Shown piece after piece: positions 49,401 to 63,700 of a stretch of DNA of 64,000 nt. How positions within the stretch are numbered: the first letter of the stretch is position 1; each line of letters opens with the position of its first letter. This DNA comes from Hydractinia symbiolongicarpus (Eukaryota > Cnidaria > Hydrozoa > Anthoathecata > Hydractiniidae), in NCBI RefSeq assembly GCF_029227915.1, contig NC_079885.1, positions 27,531,001-27,595,000 on the forward strand, written 5' to 3'. The notes under the pieces are model-generated. The model saw only the letters and a list, made by a program, of their open reading frames with translations. It made no database searches and was not told the DNA's origin. The position numbers and the translations under genes are program-made.

Positions 49401-50213
49401 TTTTTACTGTAGGACCAATCCTAGCAGTTAGTTCGCGCTGAAGAAATAGCGACAGTTTCAAAAACTACATTTCATTGACTTTTTAACGGTATCAATCCGC
49501 TTCAGTTACAACAGTTGCGTCACATATTCGTACCAACATGTATTTAGCGATAATCTTCTGATATTACTAGGCTCCATCGCTTTTAACAGTGAAACGATTG
49601 ACTGCGGGACTTAATTGAACTAACTTTGGACTGTGACCTGATAAATGTGATAAATGAGACAATTGGACACCAAGAAATAACATTCTTCTGAATTTGACGT
49701 GATTGCCGGAACTCAGAGATTACATTGTTCGCTGTGGTTTCGCTTCATTTAAAAATTTAGATAAATAAGTCATTTTTTACTGTGGGACCAATCCTAGCCG
49801 TTATCGCGCGCTGAAGAAATAGCGACAGTTTCAAAAACTCCATTTCATTGACTTTCTAACGGTGTCAATCCGTTTGAGTTACAACGGTTGCGTCACACAT
49901 TCGTACCAACATGTATTTAGTGATTTTTTTCCGATATCACTCTGTTGTATCGCTTTCAACAGTGAAATGATAGACTGTGGCACTTACTTGAACTGACTTT
50001 GGATTTAAACCTTATAAATGTGATAAATGAACAATTGGACACCAAGATATAACATTCTTCTTAATTTGACGCCGGAACTCAGCGATTGCACTGGGCGCTG
50101 TGGTAGCACTTTATTAAAAAATTAAGATAAATAAGTCATTTTTTACAGTAGGACCAATCCTAGCTGTTAGTTCGCGCTGAAGAAATAGCGACAGTTTCAA
50201 AACCTACATCATT
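46480..50213 (-). repeat. Pentamer-spaced marker monomers in D (3-bp insertion)
   Basis: A 3-bp insertion giving ctacatcatttcattg (normally ctacatttcattg) occurs at 46481, 48349 and 50204, spaced 1,868 and 1,855 bp, or five monomers. I noticed it nowhere else in the window. It marks three successive copies of a five-monomer higher-order unit in D. Confidence 0.8.
48041..48297 (-). repeat. Short duplication (partner 45434-45690), copy 2
   Basis: Second copy, differing at a few positions (for example aaaagagacag for aaatgagacag). It is followed by a different monomer type, so its right edge is a recombination joint near 48300. Confidence 0.75.
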
Positions 50214-50411
50214 TCATTGACTTTTTAACGGTATCAATCCGCTTCAGTTACAACAGTTGCGTCACATATTCGTACCAACATGTATTTAGCGATATTCTTC
50301 TGATATTACTAGGTTGCATCGCTTTTAACAGTGAAACGATTGACTGCGGGACTTAATTGAACTAACTTTGGACTGTGACCTGATAAATGTGATAAATGAG
50401 ACAATTGGACA

Positions 50412-53400
50412 CCAAGAAATAACATTCTTCTAAATTTGACGTGATTGCCGGAACTCAGAGATTACATTGGTCGCTTTGGTGGCGCTTCATTTAAAAATTA
50501 AGATAAATAAGTCATTCTTTACTCTGGGACCAATCCTAGCCGTTATCGCGCGCTGAAGAAATAGCGACAGTTTCAAAAACTACATTTCATTGACTTTCTA
50601 ACGGTATCAATCCACTTCAGTTACAACAGTTGCGTCACATACTCGTACCAACATGTATTTAGCGATAGTATTCGCATATTACTAGGTTGCATCGCTTTTA
50701 ACAGTGAAACGATTGACTGTGGGAATTAATTGAACTGATTCTGGACTCTGACCTTATTAATGTGATAAATGAGACAATTGGTCTCCAAGGAATAACATTC
50801 TTCTTAATTTGACATGATTGCTGGAATTCAGCGATTACATTAGGCTCTGTGGTAACGCTTCCGTTAAAAATTTAGATAAATAAGCCATTCTTTACTGTGG
50901 GAGCAATCCTAGCCGTTATCGCGCGCTGAAGATATGGAGACAGTTTCAAAAACTCCATTTCATTGACTTTCTAACGGTGTCAATCCGTTTGAGTTACAAC
51001 GGTTGCGTCACACATTCGTACCAACATGTATTTAGTGATTTTTTTCCGATAGCACTCTGTTGTATCGCTTTCAACAGTGAAACGATAGACTGTGGCACTT
51101 ACTTGAACTGACTTTGGATTTAGAATTTATAAATGTGATAAATGAACCATTATGACTACAAGAAATAACATTCTTCTTAATTTGACATGATTGCCGGAAC
51201 TCAGAGATTACATTGGTCGCTGTGGTGGCGCTTCATTTATAAATTTAGATAAATAAGTCATTTTTTACTGTGGGACCAATCCTAGCCGTTATCGCGCGCT
51301 GAAGAAATAGCGACAGTTTCAAAAACTGCATTTCATTGACTTTCTAACGGTATCAATCAGCTTCAGTTACAGCAGTTGCGTCACATGCTCGTACCAACAT
51401 GTATTTAGCGATAGTAATCGCATATTACTAGGTTCCATCGCTTTTAACAATGAAACGTTTGACTGTGGGACTTAATTGAACTGATTTTGGACTTTGACCT
51501 TATAAATGCGGTAAATGAGCCAGTTTGACTATAAGAAATAACATCCTTCTTAATTTGACGCCGGATCTCAGCGATTGCACTGGGCGCTGTGGTAGCACTT
51601 TATTAAAAAATTAAGATAAATAAGTCATTTTTTACTGTAGGACCAATCCTAGCTGTTAGTTCGCGCTGAAGAAATAGCGACAGTTTCAAAAACTACATTT
51701 CATTGACTTTTTAACGGTATCAATCCGCTTCAGTTACAACAGTTGCGTCACATATTCGTACCAACATGTATTTAGCGATATTCTTCTGATATTACTAGGT
51801 TGCATCGCTTTTAACAGTAAAACGATTGACTGCGGAACTTAATTGAACTAACTTTGGACTGTGACCTGTTAAATGTGATAAATGAGACAATTGGACACCA
51901 AGAAATAACATTCTTTTAAATTTGACGTGATTGCCGGAACTCAGAGATTACATTGGTCGCTGTGGTGGCGCTTTATTAAAAAATTAAGATAAATAAGTCA
52001 TTTTTTACTGTAGGACCAATCCTAGCCGTTAGTTCGCGCTGAAGAAATACCGAAAGTTTCAAAAACTACATTTCATTGACTTTTCAACGATATCAATCCG
52101 CTTCAGTTACAACAGTTGTGTCACATATTCGTATCAACATGTATTTAGCGATATTCTTCCGATATTACTAGGTTGCATCGCTTTTAACAGTGAAACGATT
52201 GACTGCGGGACTTAATTGAACTAACTTTGGACTGTGACCTGATAAATGTGATAAATGAGACAATTGGACACCAAGAAATAACATTCTTCTAAATTTGACG
52301 TGATTGCCGGAACTCAGATATTACATTGGTCGCTGTGGTGGTGCTTCATTTAAAAATTTAGATAAATAAGTCATTCTTTACAGTGGGACCAATCCTAGCC
52401 GTTATCGCGCGCTGAAGAAATAGCGACAGTTTCAAAAACTACATTTCATTGACTTTCTAACGGTATCAATCCGCTTCAGTTACAACAGTTGCGTCACATA
52501 CTCGTATCAACATGTATTTAGCGATAGTATTCGCATATTACTAGGTTCCATCGCTTTTAACAGTGAAACGTTTGACTGTGGGACTTAATTGAACTGATTT
52601 TGGACTTTGACCTTATAAATGCGGTAAATGAGCCAGTTTGACTATAAGAAATAACATCCTTCTTAATTTCACATGATTGCTGGAACTCAGCGATTACACT
52701 GGGCGCTGCAGTAGCACTTTATTAAAAAATTAAGATAAATAAGTCATTTTTTACTGTAGGACCAATCCTAGCCGTTATCGCGCGCTGAAGAAATAGCGAC
52801 AGTTTCAAAAACTGCATTTCATTGACTTTCTAACGGTATCAATCCGCTTCAGTTACAACAGTTGCGTCACATACTCGTACCAACATGTATTTAGCGATAG
52901 TAATCGCATATTACTAGGTTCCATCGCTTTTAACAATGAAACGTTTGACTGTGGGACATAATTGAACTGATTTTGGACTTTGACCTTATAAATGTGATAA
53001 ATGAGACAATTGGACACCAAGATATAACATTCTTCTTAATTTGACGCCGGAACTCAGCGATTGCACTGGGCGCTGTGGTAGCACTTTATTAAAAAATTAA
53101 GATAAATAAGTCATTTTTTACTGTAGGACCAATCCTAGCTGTTAGTTCGCGCTGAAGAAATAGCAACAGTTTCAAAAACTACATTTCATTGACTTTTTAA
53201 CGGCATCAATCCGCTTCTGTTACAACAGTTGTGTCACATATTCGTACCAACATGTATTTAGCAATATTTTTCTGATATTACTAGGTTGCATCGCTTTTAA
53301 CAGTGAAACGATTGACTGCAGGACTTAATTGAACTAACTTTGGACTGTGACCTGATAAATGTGATAAATGAGACAATTGGACACCAAGAAATAACATTCT

Positions 53401-54486
53401 TCTAAATTTGACGTGATTGCCGGAACTCAGAGATTACATTGGTCGCTTTGGTGGCGCGTCATTTAAAAATTTAGATAAATAAGTCATTCTTTACTGTGGG
53501 ACCAATCCTAGCCGTTATCGCGCGCTGAAGAAATAGCGACAGTTTCAAAAACTACATTTCATTGACTTTCTAACGGTATCAATCCACTTCAGTTACAACA
53601 GTTGCGTCACATACTCGTACCAACATGTATTTAGCGATACTATTCGCATATTACTAGGTTCCATCGCTTTTAACAGTGAAACGATTGACTGCAGGACTTA
53701 ATTGAACTAACTTTGGACTGTGACCTGATAAATGTGATAAATAAGCCATTTTGGCTACAAGAAATAACATTCTTCTTAATTTGACATCATTGCTGGAATT
53801 CAGTGATTACACTGGGCGCTGTGGTAGCGCTTTATTTAAAAAGTAAGATAAATAAGTCATTTTTTACTGTGGGACCAATCCTAGCCGTTATCGCGCGCTG
53901 AAGAAATAGAGACAGTTTCACAAACTACATTTCATTGACTTTCTAACGGTGTCAATCCCTTTGAGTTACAACGGTTGCGTCACATATTCGTACCAACATG
54001 TATTTAGTGATTTTCTTCCGATATTACTAAGTTGTATCCCTTTTAACAGTGAAACGATTGACTGCGGGACTTAATTGAACTAACTTTGGACTGTGACCTG
54101 ATAAATGTGATAAATGAGACAATTGGAAACCAAGATATAACATTTTTCTTAATTTGACGCCGGAACTCAGCGATTGCACTGGGCGCTGTGGTAGCACTTT
54201 ATTAAAAAATTAAGATAAACAAGTCATTTTTTACTGTAGGACCAATCCTAGCAGTTAGTTAGCGCTGAAGAAATAGCGACAGTTTCAAAAACTACATTTC
54301 ATTGACTTTTTTACGGTATCAATCCGCTTCAGTTACAACAGTTGCGTCACATATTGGTACCAACATGTATTTAGCGATATTGTTCTGATATTACTAGGCT
54401 CCATCGCTTTTAACAGTGAAACGATTGACTGCGGGACCTAATTGAACTAACTTTGGACTGTGACCTGATAAATGTGATAAATGAGA
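50412..54486 (-). repeat. Large segmental duplication D1, compact copy
   Basis: Partner of 31455-38127, without the seven extra monomers. Its left boundary corresponds base for base to the inversion junction in the other copy (31455 + 18,957 = 50412); here the sequence continues leftward in uninterrupted monomers. It diverges at about 54486, where gacattttgactac replaces gacaattggacacc. Confidence 0.85.
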
Positions 54487-57400
54487 CATTTTGACTACAA
54501 GAAATAACATTCTTCTTAATTTGACATCATTGCTGGAATCCAGTGATTACACTGGGCGCTGTGGTAGCGCTTTATTTAAAAAGTAAGATAAATAAGCCAT
54601 TTTTTACTGTGGGACCAATCCTAGCCGTTATCGCGCGCTGAAGAAATAGAGACAGTTTCACAAACTACATTTCATTGACTTTCTAACGGTGTCAATCCGT
54701 TTGAGTTACAACGGTTGCATCACACATTCGTACCAACATGTAATTAGTGATTTTTTTCCGATATCACTCTGTTGTATCGCTTTCAACAGTGAAACGATAG
54801 ACTGTGGCACTTACTTGAACTGACTTTGGATTTAGACCTTATAAATGTGATAAATGAACCATTATGACTACAAGAAATAACATTCTTCTTAATTTGACAT
54901 GATTGCCGGAACTCAGAGATTACATTGGTCGCTGTGGTGGCGCTTCATTTAAAAATTTAGATAAATAAGTCATTCTTTACTGTGGGACCAATCCTAGCCG
55001 TTATCGCGCGCTGAAGATATAGAGACAGTTTCAAAAACTCCATTTCATTGACTTTCTAACGGTGTCAATCCGTTTGAGTTACAACGGTTGCGTCACACAT
55101 TCGTACCAACATGTATTTAGTGATTTTTTTCCGATATCACTCTGTTGTATCGCTTTCAACAGTGAAACGATAGACTGTGGCACTTACTTGAACTGACTTT
55201 GGATTTAGACCTTATAAATGTGATAAATGAACCATTATGACAACAAGAAATAACATTCTTCTTAATTTGACATGATTGCCGGAACTCAGAGATTACATTG
55301 GTCGCTGTGGTGGCGCTTCATTTAAAAATTTAGATAAATAAGTCATTCTTTACTGTGGGACCAATCCTAGCCGTTATCGCGCGCTGAAGAAATAGCGACA
55401 GTTTCAAAAACTGCTTTTCATTGAATTTCTAACGGTATCAATTCGCTTCAGTTACAACAGTTGCGTCACATACTCGTACCAACATGTATTTAGCGATAGT
55501 AATCGCATATTACTAGGTTCCATCGCTTTTAACAATGAAACGTTTGACTGTGGGACATAATTGAACTGATTTTGGACTTTGACCTTATAAATGTGATAAA
55601 TGAGACAATTGGACACCAAGATATAACATTCTTCTTAATTTGACGCCGGAACTCAGCGATTGCACTGGGCGCTGTGGTAGCACTTTATTAAAAAAATAAG
55701 ATAAACAAGTCATTTTTTACTGTAGGACCAATCCTAGCCGTTAGTTCGCGCTGAAGAAATAGCGACAGTTTCAAAAACTACATTTCATTGACTTTTTAAC
55801 GGTATCAATCCGCTTCAGTTACAACAGTTGCGTCACATATTCGTACCAACATGTATTTAGCGATATTCTTCTGATATTACTAGGCTCCATCGCTTTTAAC
55901 AGTGAAACGATTGACTGCGGGACTTAATTGAACTAACTTTGGACTGTGACCTGATAAATGTGATAAATGAGACAATTGGTCACCAGGAAATAACATTCTT
56001 CTAAATTTGACGTGATTGCCGGAACTCAGAGATTACATTGGTCGCTTTGGTGGCGCTTCCTTTAAAAATTTAGATAAATAAGTCATTCTTTACTCTGGGA
56101 CCAATCCTAGCCGTTATCGCGCGCTGAAGAAATATCGACAGTTTCAAAAACTACATTTCATTGACTTTCTAACGGTATCAATCCGCTTCAGTTACAACAG
56201 TTGCGTCACATACTCGTACCAACATGTATTTAGCGATAGTATTCGCATATTACTAGGTTCCATCGCTTTTAACAGTGAAACGATTGACTGCGGGACTTAA
56301 TTGAACTAACTTTGGAATGTGAACTGATAAATGTGATAAATAAGCCATTTTGACTACAAGAAATAACATTCTTCTTAATTTGACATGATTGCTGGAATTC
56401 AGTGATTACACTGGGCGCTGTGGTAGCGCTTTATTTAAAAAGTAAGATAAATAAGTCATTTTTTACTGTGGGACCAATCCTAGCCGTTATCGCGCGCTGA
56501 AAAAATAGAGACAGTTTCACAAACTAGATTTCATTGACTTTCTAACGGTTTCAATCCCTTTGAGTTACAACGGTTGCGTCACATATTCGTACCAACATAT
56601 ATTTAGTGATTTTCTTCCGATATTACTAAGTTGTATCCCTTTTAACAGTGAAACGATTGACTGTGGGAATTAATTGAACTGATTCTGGACTCTGACCTTA
56701 TTAATGTGATAAATGAGCCAATTGGTCTCCAAGGAATAACATTCTTCTTAATTTGACATGATTGCTGGAATTCAGCGATTACATTAGGCTCTGTGGTAAC
56801 GCTTCCGTTAAAAATTTAGATAAATAAGCCATTCTTTACTGTGGGAGCAATCCTAGCCGTTATCGCGCGCTGAAGATATAGAGACAGTTTCAAAAACTCC
56901 ATTTCATTGACTTTCTAACGGTGTCAATCCGTTTGAGTTACAACGGTTGCGTCACACATTCGTACCAACATGTATTTAGTGATTTTTTTCCGATATCACT
57001 CTGTTGTATCGCTTTCAACAGTGAAACGATAGACTGTGGCACTTACTTGAACTGACTTTGGATTTAGACCTTATAAATGTGATAAATGAACCATTATGAC
57101 TACAAGAAATAACATTGTTCTTAATTTGACATGATTGCCGGAACTCAGAGATTACATTGGTCGCTGTGGTGGCGCTTCATTTAAAAATTTAGATAAATAA
57201 GTCATTCTTTACTGTGGGACCAATCCTAGCCGCTATCGCGCGCTGAAGAAATAGCGACAGTTTCAAAAACTGCATTTCATTGAATTTCTAACGGTATCAA
57301 TCCGCTTCAGTTACAACAGTTGCGTCACATACTCGTACCAACATGTATTTAGCGATAGTAATCGCATATTACTAGGTTCCATCGCTTTTAACAATGAAAC

Positions 57401-58492
57401 GTTTGACTGTGGGACATAATTGAACTGATTTTGGACTTTGACCTTATAAATGTGATAAATGAGACAATTGGACACCAAGATATAACATTCTTCTTAATTT
57501 GACGCCGGAACTCAGCGATTGCACTGGGCGCTGTGGTAGCACTTTATTAAAAAATTAAGATAAATAAGTCATTTTTTACTGTAGGACCAATCCTAGCTGT
57601 TAGTTCGCGCTGAAGAAATAGCGACAGTTTCAAAAACTACATTTCATTGACTTTTTAACGGTATCAATCCGCTTCTGTTACAACAGTTGCGTCACATATT
57701 CGTACCAACATGTATTTAGCGATATTCTTCTGATATTACTAGGTTGCATCGCTTTTAACAGTGAAACGATTGACTGCGGGACTTAATTGAACTAACTTTG
57801 GACTGTGACCTGATAAATGTGATAAATGAGACAATTGGACACCAAGAAATAACATTCTTCTAAATTTGACGTGATTGCCGGAACTCAGAGATTACATTGG
57901 TCGCTTTGGTGGCGCTTCATTTAAAAATTTAGATAAATAAGTCATTCTTTACTGTGGGACCAAACCTAGCCGCTATCGCGCGCTGAAGAAATAGCGACAG
58001 TTTCAAAAACTGCATTTCATTGAATTTCTAACGGTATCAATCTGCTTCAGTTACAACAGTTGCGTCACATACTCGTACCAACATGTATTTAGCGATAGTA
58101 ATCGCATATTACTAGGTTCCATCGCTTTTAACAATGAAACGTTTGACTGTGGGACATAATTGAACTGATTTTGGACTTTGACCTTATAAATGTGATAAAT
58201 GAGACAATTGGACACCAAGATATAACATTCTTCTTAATTTGACGCCGGAACTCAGCGATTGCACTGGGCGCTGTGGTAGCACTTTATTAAAAAATTAAGA
58301 TAAATAAGTCATTTTTTACTGTAGGACCAATCCTAGCTGTTAGTTCGCGCTGAAGAAATAGCGACAGTTTCAAAAACTACATTTCATTGACTTTTTAACG
58401 GTATCAATCCGCTTCTGTTAAAACAGTTGCGTCACATATTCGTACCAACATGTATTTAGCGATATTCTTCTGATATTACTAGGTTGCATCGC

Positions 58493-60704
58493 TTTTAACA
58501 GTGAAACGATTGACTGCGGGACTTAATTGAACTAACTTTGGACTGTGACCTGATAAATGTGATAAATGAGACAATTGGACACCAAGAAATAACATTCTTC
58601 TAAATTTGACGTGATTGCCGGAACTCAGAGATTACATTGGTCGCTTTGGTGGCGCTTCATTTAAAAATTTAGATAAATAAGTCATTCTTTACTGTGGGAC
58701 CAATCCTAGCCGTTATCGCGCGCTGAAGAAATAGCGACAGTTTGAAAAACTACATTTCATTGAATTTCTAACGGTATCAATCCACTTCAGTTACAACAGT
58801 TGCGTCACATACTCGTACCAACATGTATTTAGCGATAGTATTCGCATATTACTAGGTTCCATAGCTTCTAACAATGAAACGTTTGACTGTGTGACATAAT
58901 TGAACTAATTTTGGACTTTGACCTTATAAATGTGATAAATGAGACAATTGGACACCAAGATATAACATTCCTCTTAATTTGACGCCGGAACTCAGCGATT
59001 GCACTGGGCGCTGTGGTAGCACTTTATTAAAAAATTAAGATAAATAAGTCATTTTTTACTGTAGGACCAATCCTAGCCGTTAGTTCGGGCTGAAGAAATA
59101 GCGACAGTTTCAAAAACTACATTTCATTGACTTTTTAACGGTATCAATCCGCTTCAGTTACAACAGTTGCGTCACATATTCGCACCAACATGTATTTAGC
59201 GATATTCTTCTGATATTACTAGGTTGCATCGCTTTTAACAGTAAAACGATTGACTGCGGGACTTAATTGAACTAACTTTGTACTGTGACCTGATAAATGT
59301 GATAAATGAGACAATTGGACACCAAGAAATAACATTCTTCTAAATTTGACGTGATTGCCGGAACTCAGAGATTACATTGGTCGCTGTGGTGGCGCTTTAT
59401 TAAAAAATTAAGGTAAATAAGTCATTTTTTACTGTAGGACCAATCCTAGCCGTTAGTTCGCGCTGAAGAAATACCGACAGTTTCAAAAACTACATTTTAT
59501 TGACTTTTCAACGGTATCAATCCGCTTCAGTTACAACAGTTGCGTCACATATTCGTATCAACATGTATTTAGCGATATTCTTCCGATATTAATAGGTTGC
59601 ATCGCTTTTAACAGTGAAACGATTGACTGCGGGACTTAATTGAACTAACTTTGGACTGTGACCTGATAAATGTGATAAATGAGACAATTGGACACCAAGA
59701 AATAACATTCTTCTAAATTTGACGTGATTGCCGGAACTCAGAGATTACATTGGTCGCTGTGGTGGTGCTTCATTGAAAAATTTAGATAAATAAGTCATTC
59801 TTTACAGTGGGACCAATCCTAGCCGTTATCGCGCAATGAAGAAATAGCGACAGTTTCACAAACTACATTTCATTGACTTTCTAACGGTATCAATCCGCTT
59901 CAGTTTCAACAGTTGCGTCACATACGCGCATCAACATGTATTTAGCGATAGTATTCGCATATTACTAGGTTCCATCGCTTTTAACAGTGAAACGATTGAC
60001 TGCAGGACTTAATTGAACTAACTTTGGACTTTGACCTGATAAATGTGATAAATAAGCCATTTTGACTACAAGAAATAACATTCTTCTTAATTTGACATCA
60101 TTGCTGGAATTCAGTGATTACACTGGGCGCTGTGGTAGCGCTTTATTTAAAAAGTAAGATAAATAAGTCATTTTTTACTGTGGGACCAATCCTAGCCGTT
60201 ATCGCGCGCTGAAGAAATAGAGACAGTTTCACAAACTACATTTCATTGACTTTCTAACGGTGTCAATCCCTTTGAGTTACATCGGTTGCGTTACATATTC
60301 GTACCAACATGTATTTAGTGATTTTCTTCCGATATTACTAAGTTGTATCCCTTTTAACAGTGAAACGATTGACTGTGGGAATTAATTGAACTGATTCTGG
60401 ACTCTGACCTTATTAATGTGATAAATGAGCCAATTGGTCTCCAAGGAATAACATTCTTCTTAATTTACATGATTGCTGGAATTCAGCGATTACATTAGGC
60501 TCTGTGGTAACGCTTCCGTTAAAAATTTAGATAAATAAGCCATTCTTTACTGTGGGAGGAATCCTAGCCGTTATCGCGCGCTGAAGATATAGACAGTTTC
60601 AAAAACTCCATTTCATTGACTTTCTAACGGTGTCAATCCGTTTGAGTTACAACGGTTGCGTCACACATTCGTACCAACATGTATTTAGTGATTTTTTTCC
60701 GATA
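58493..60704 (-). repeat. Segmental duplication D2, copy 2 (partner 38050-40265)
   Basis: See partner for shared variants. Differences include a 2-bp deletion giving gatatagacag near 60585 and gggaggaatcc for gggagcaatcc, so the copies have begun to diverge. Confidence 0.8.
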
Positions 60705-63700
60705 TCACTCGGTTGTATCGCTTTTAACAGTGAAACGATTGACTGTGGGAATTAATTGAACTGATTCTGGACTCTGACCTTATTAATGTGATAAATGAGC
60801 CAATTGGTCTCCAAGGAATAACATTCTTCTTAATTTACATGACTGCCGGAACTCAGCGATTGCACTGGGCGCTGTGGTAGCACTTTATTAAAAAATTAAG
60901 ATAAATAAGTCATTTTTTACTGTAGGACCAATCCTAGCTGTTAGTTCGCGCTGACGAAATAGCGACAGTTTCAAAAACTACATTTCATTGACTTTTTAAC
61001 GGTATCAATCCGCTTCTGTTACAACAGTTGCGTCACATATTCGTACCAACATGTATTTAGCGATATTCTTCTGATATGACTAGGTTGCATCGCTTTTAAC
61101 AGTGAAACGATTGACTGCGGGACTTAATTGAACTAACTTTGGACTGTGACCTGATAAATGTGATAAATGAGACAATTGGACACCAAGAAATAACATTCTT
61201 CTAAATTTGACGTGATTGCCGGAACTCAGAGATTACATTGGTCGCTTTGGTGGCGCTTCATTTAAAAATTTATATAAATAAGTCATTCTTTACTGAGGGA
61301 CCAATCCTAGCCGTTATCGCGCGCTGAAGAAATAGCGACAGTTTCAAAAACTACATTTCATTGAATTTCTAACGGTATCAATCCACTTCAGTTACAACAG
61401 TTGCGTCACATACTCGTACCAACATGTATTTAGCGATAGTATTCGCATATTACTAGGTTCCATCGCTTTTAACAATGAAACGTTTGACTGTGGGACATAA
61501 TTGAACTGATTTTGGACTTTGACCTTATAAATGTGATAAATGAGACAATTGGACACCAAGATATAACATTCCTCTTAATTTGACGCCGGAACTCAGCGAT
61601 TGCACTGGGCGCTGTGGTAGCACTTTATTAAAAAATTAAGATAAATAAGTCATTTTTTACTGTAGGACCAATCTTAGCTGTTAGTTCGGGCTGAAGAAAT
61701 AGCGACAGTTTCAAAAACTACATTTCATTGACTTTTTAACGGTATCAATCCGCTTCAGTTACAACAGTTGCGTCACATATTCGCACCAACATGTATTTAG
61801 CGATATTCTTCTGATATTACTAGGTTGCATCGCTTTTAACAGTAAAACGATTGACTGCGGGACTTAATTGAACTAACTTTGGACTGTGACCTGATAAATG
61901 TGATAAATGAGACAATTGGACACCAAGAAATAACATTCTTCTAAATTTGACGTGATTGCCGGAACTTAGAGATTACATTGGTCGCTGTGGTGGCGCTTTA
62001 TTAAAAAATTAAGGTAAATAAGTCATTTTTTACTGTAGGACCAATCCTAGCCGTTAGTTCGCGCTGAAGAAATACCGACAGTTTCAAAAACTACATTTTA
62101 TTGACTTTTCAACGGTATCAATCCGCTTTAGTTACAACAGTTGCGTCACATATTCGTATCAACATGTATTTAGCGATATTCTTCCGATATTAATAGGTTG
62201 CATCGCTTTTAACAGTGAAACGATTGACTGCGGGACTTAATTGAACTAACTTTGGACTGTGACCTGATAAATGTGATAAATGAGACAATTGGACACCAAG
62301 AAATAACATTCTTCTAAATTTGACGTGATTGCCGGAACTCAGAGATTACATTGGTCGCTGTGGTGGCGCTTCATTTAAAAATTTAGATAAATAAGTCATT
62401 CTTTACTGTGGGACCAATCCTAGCCGTTATCGCGCGCTGAAGAAATAGCGACAATTTCAAAAACTGCATTTCATTGACTTTCTAACGGTATCAATCCGCT
62501 TCAGTTACAACAGTTGCGTCACATACTCGTACCAACATGTATTTAGCGATAGTAATCGCATATTACTAGGTTCCATCGCTTTTAACAATGAAACGTTTGA
62601 CTGTGGGACATAATTGAACTGATTTTGGACTTTGACCTTATAAATGTGATAAATGAGACAATTGGACACCAAGATATAACATTCTTCTTAATTTGACGCC
62701 GGAACTCAGCGATTGCACTGGGCGCTGTGGTAGCACTTTATTAAAAAATTAAGATAAATATGTCATTTTTTACTGTAGGACCAATCCTAGCTGTTAGTTC
62801 GCGCTGAAGAAATAGCGACAGTTTCAAAAACTACATTTCATTGACTTTTTAACGGTATCAATCCGCTTCTGTTACAACAGTTGCGTCACATATTCGTACC
62901 AACATGTATTTAGCGATATTCTTCTGATATTACTAGGTTGCATCGCTTTTAACAGTGAAACGATTGACTGCGGGACTTAATTAAACTAACTTTGGACTGT
63001 GATCTGATAAATGTGATAAATGAGACAATTGGACACCAAGAAATAACATTCTTCTAAATTTGACGTGATTGCCGGAACTCAGAGATTACATTGGTCGCTT
63101 TGGTGGCGCTTCATTTAAAAATTTAGATAAATAAGTCATTCTTTACTGTGGGACCAATCCTAGCCGTTATCGCGCGCTGAAGAAATAGCGACAGTTTCAA
63201 AAACTACATTTCATTGAATTTCTAACGGTATCAATCCGCTTCAGTTACAACAGTTGCGTCACATACTCGTACCAACATGTATTTAGCGATAGTATTCGCA
63301 TATTACTAGGTTCCATCGCTTTTAACAGTGAAACGATTGACTGCAGGACTTAATTGAACTAACTTTGGACTGTGACCTGATAAATGTGATAAATAAGCCA
63401 TTTTGACTACAAGAAATAACATTCTTCTTAATTTGACATCATTGCTGGAATTCAGTGATTACACTGGGCGCTGTGGTAGCGCTTTATTTAAAAAGTAAGA
63501 TAAAAAAGTCATTTTTTACTGTGGGACCCATCCTAGCCGTTATCGCGCGCTGAAGAAATAGAGACAGTTTCACAAATTACATTTCATTGACTTTCTAACG
63601 GTGTCAATCCCTTTGAGTTACAACGGTTGCGTCACATATTCGTACCAACATGTATTTAGTGATTTTCTTCCGATATTACTAAGTTGTATCCCTTTTAACA

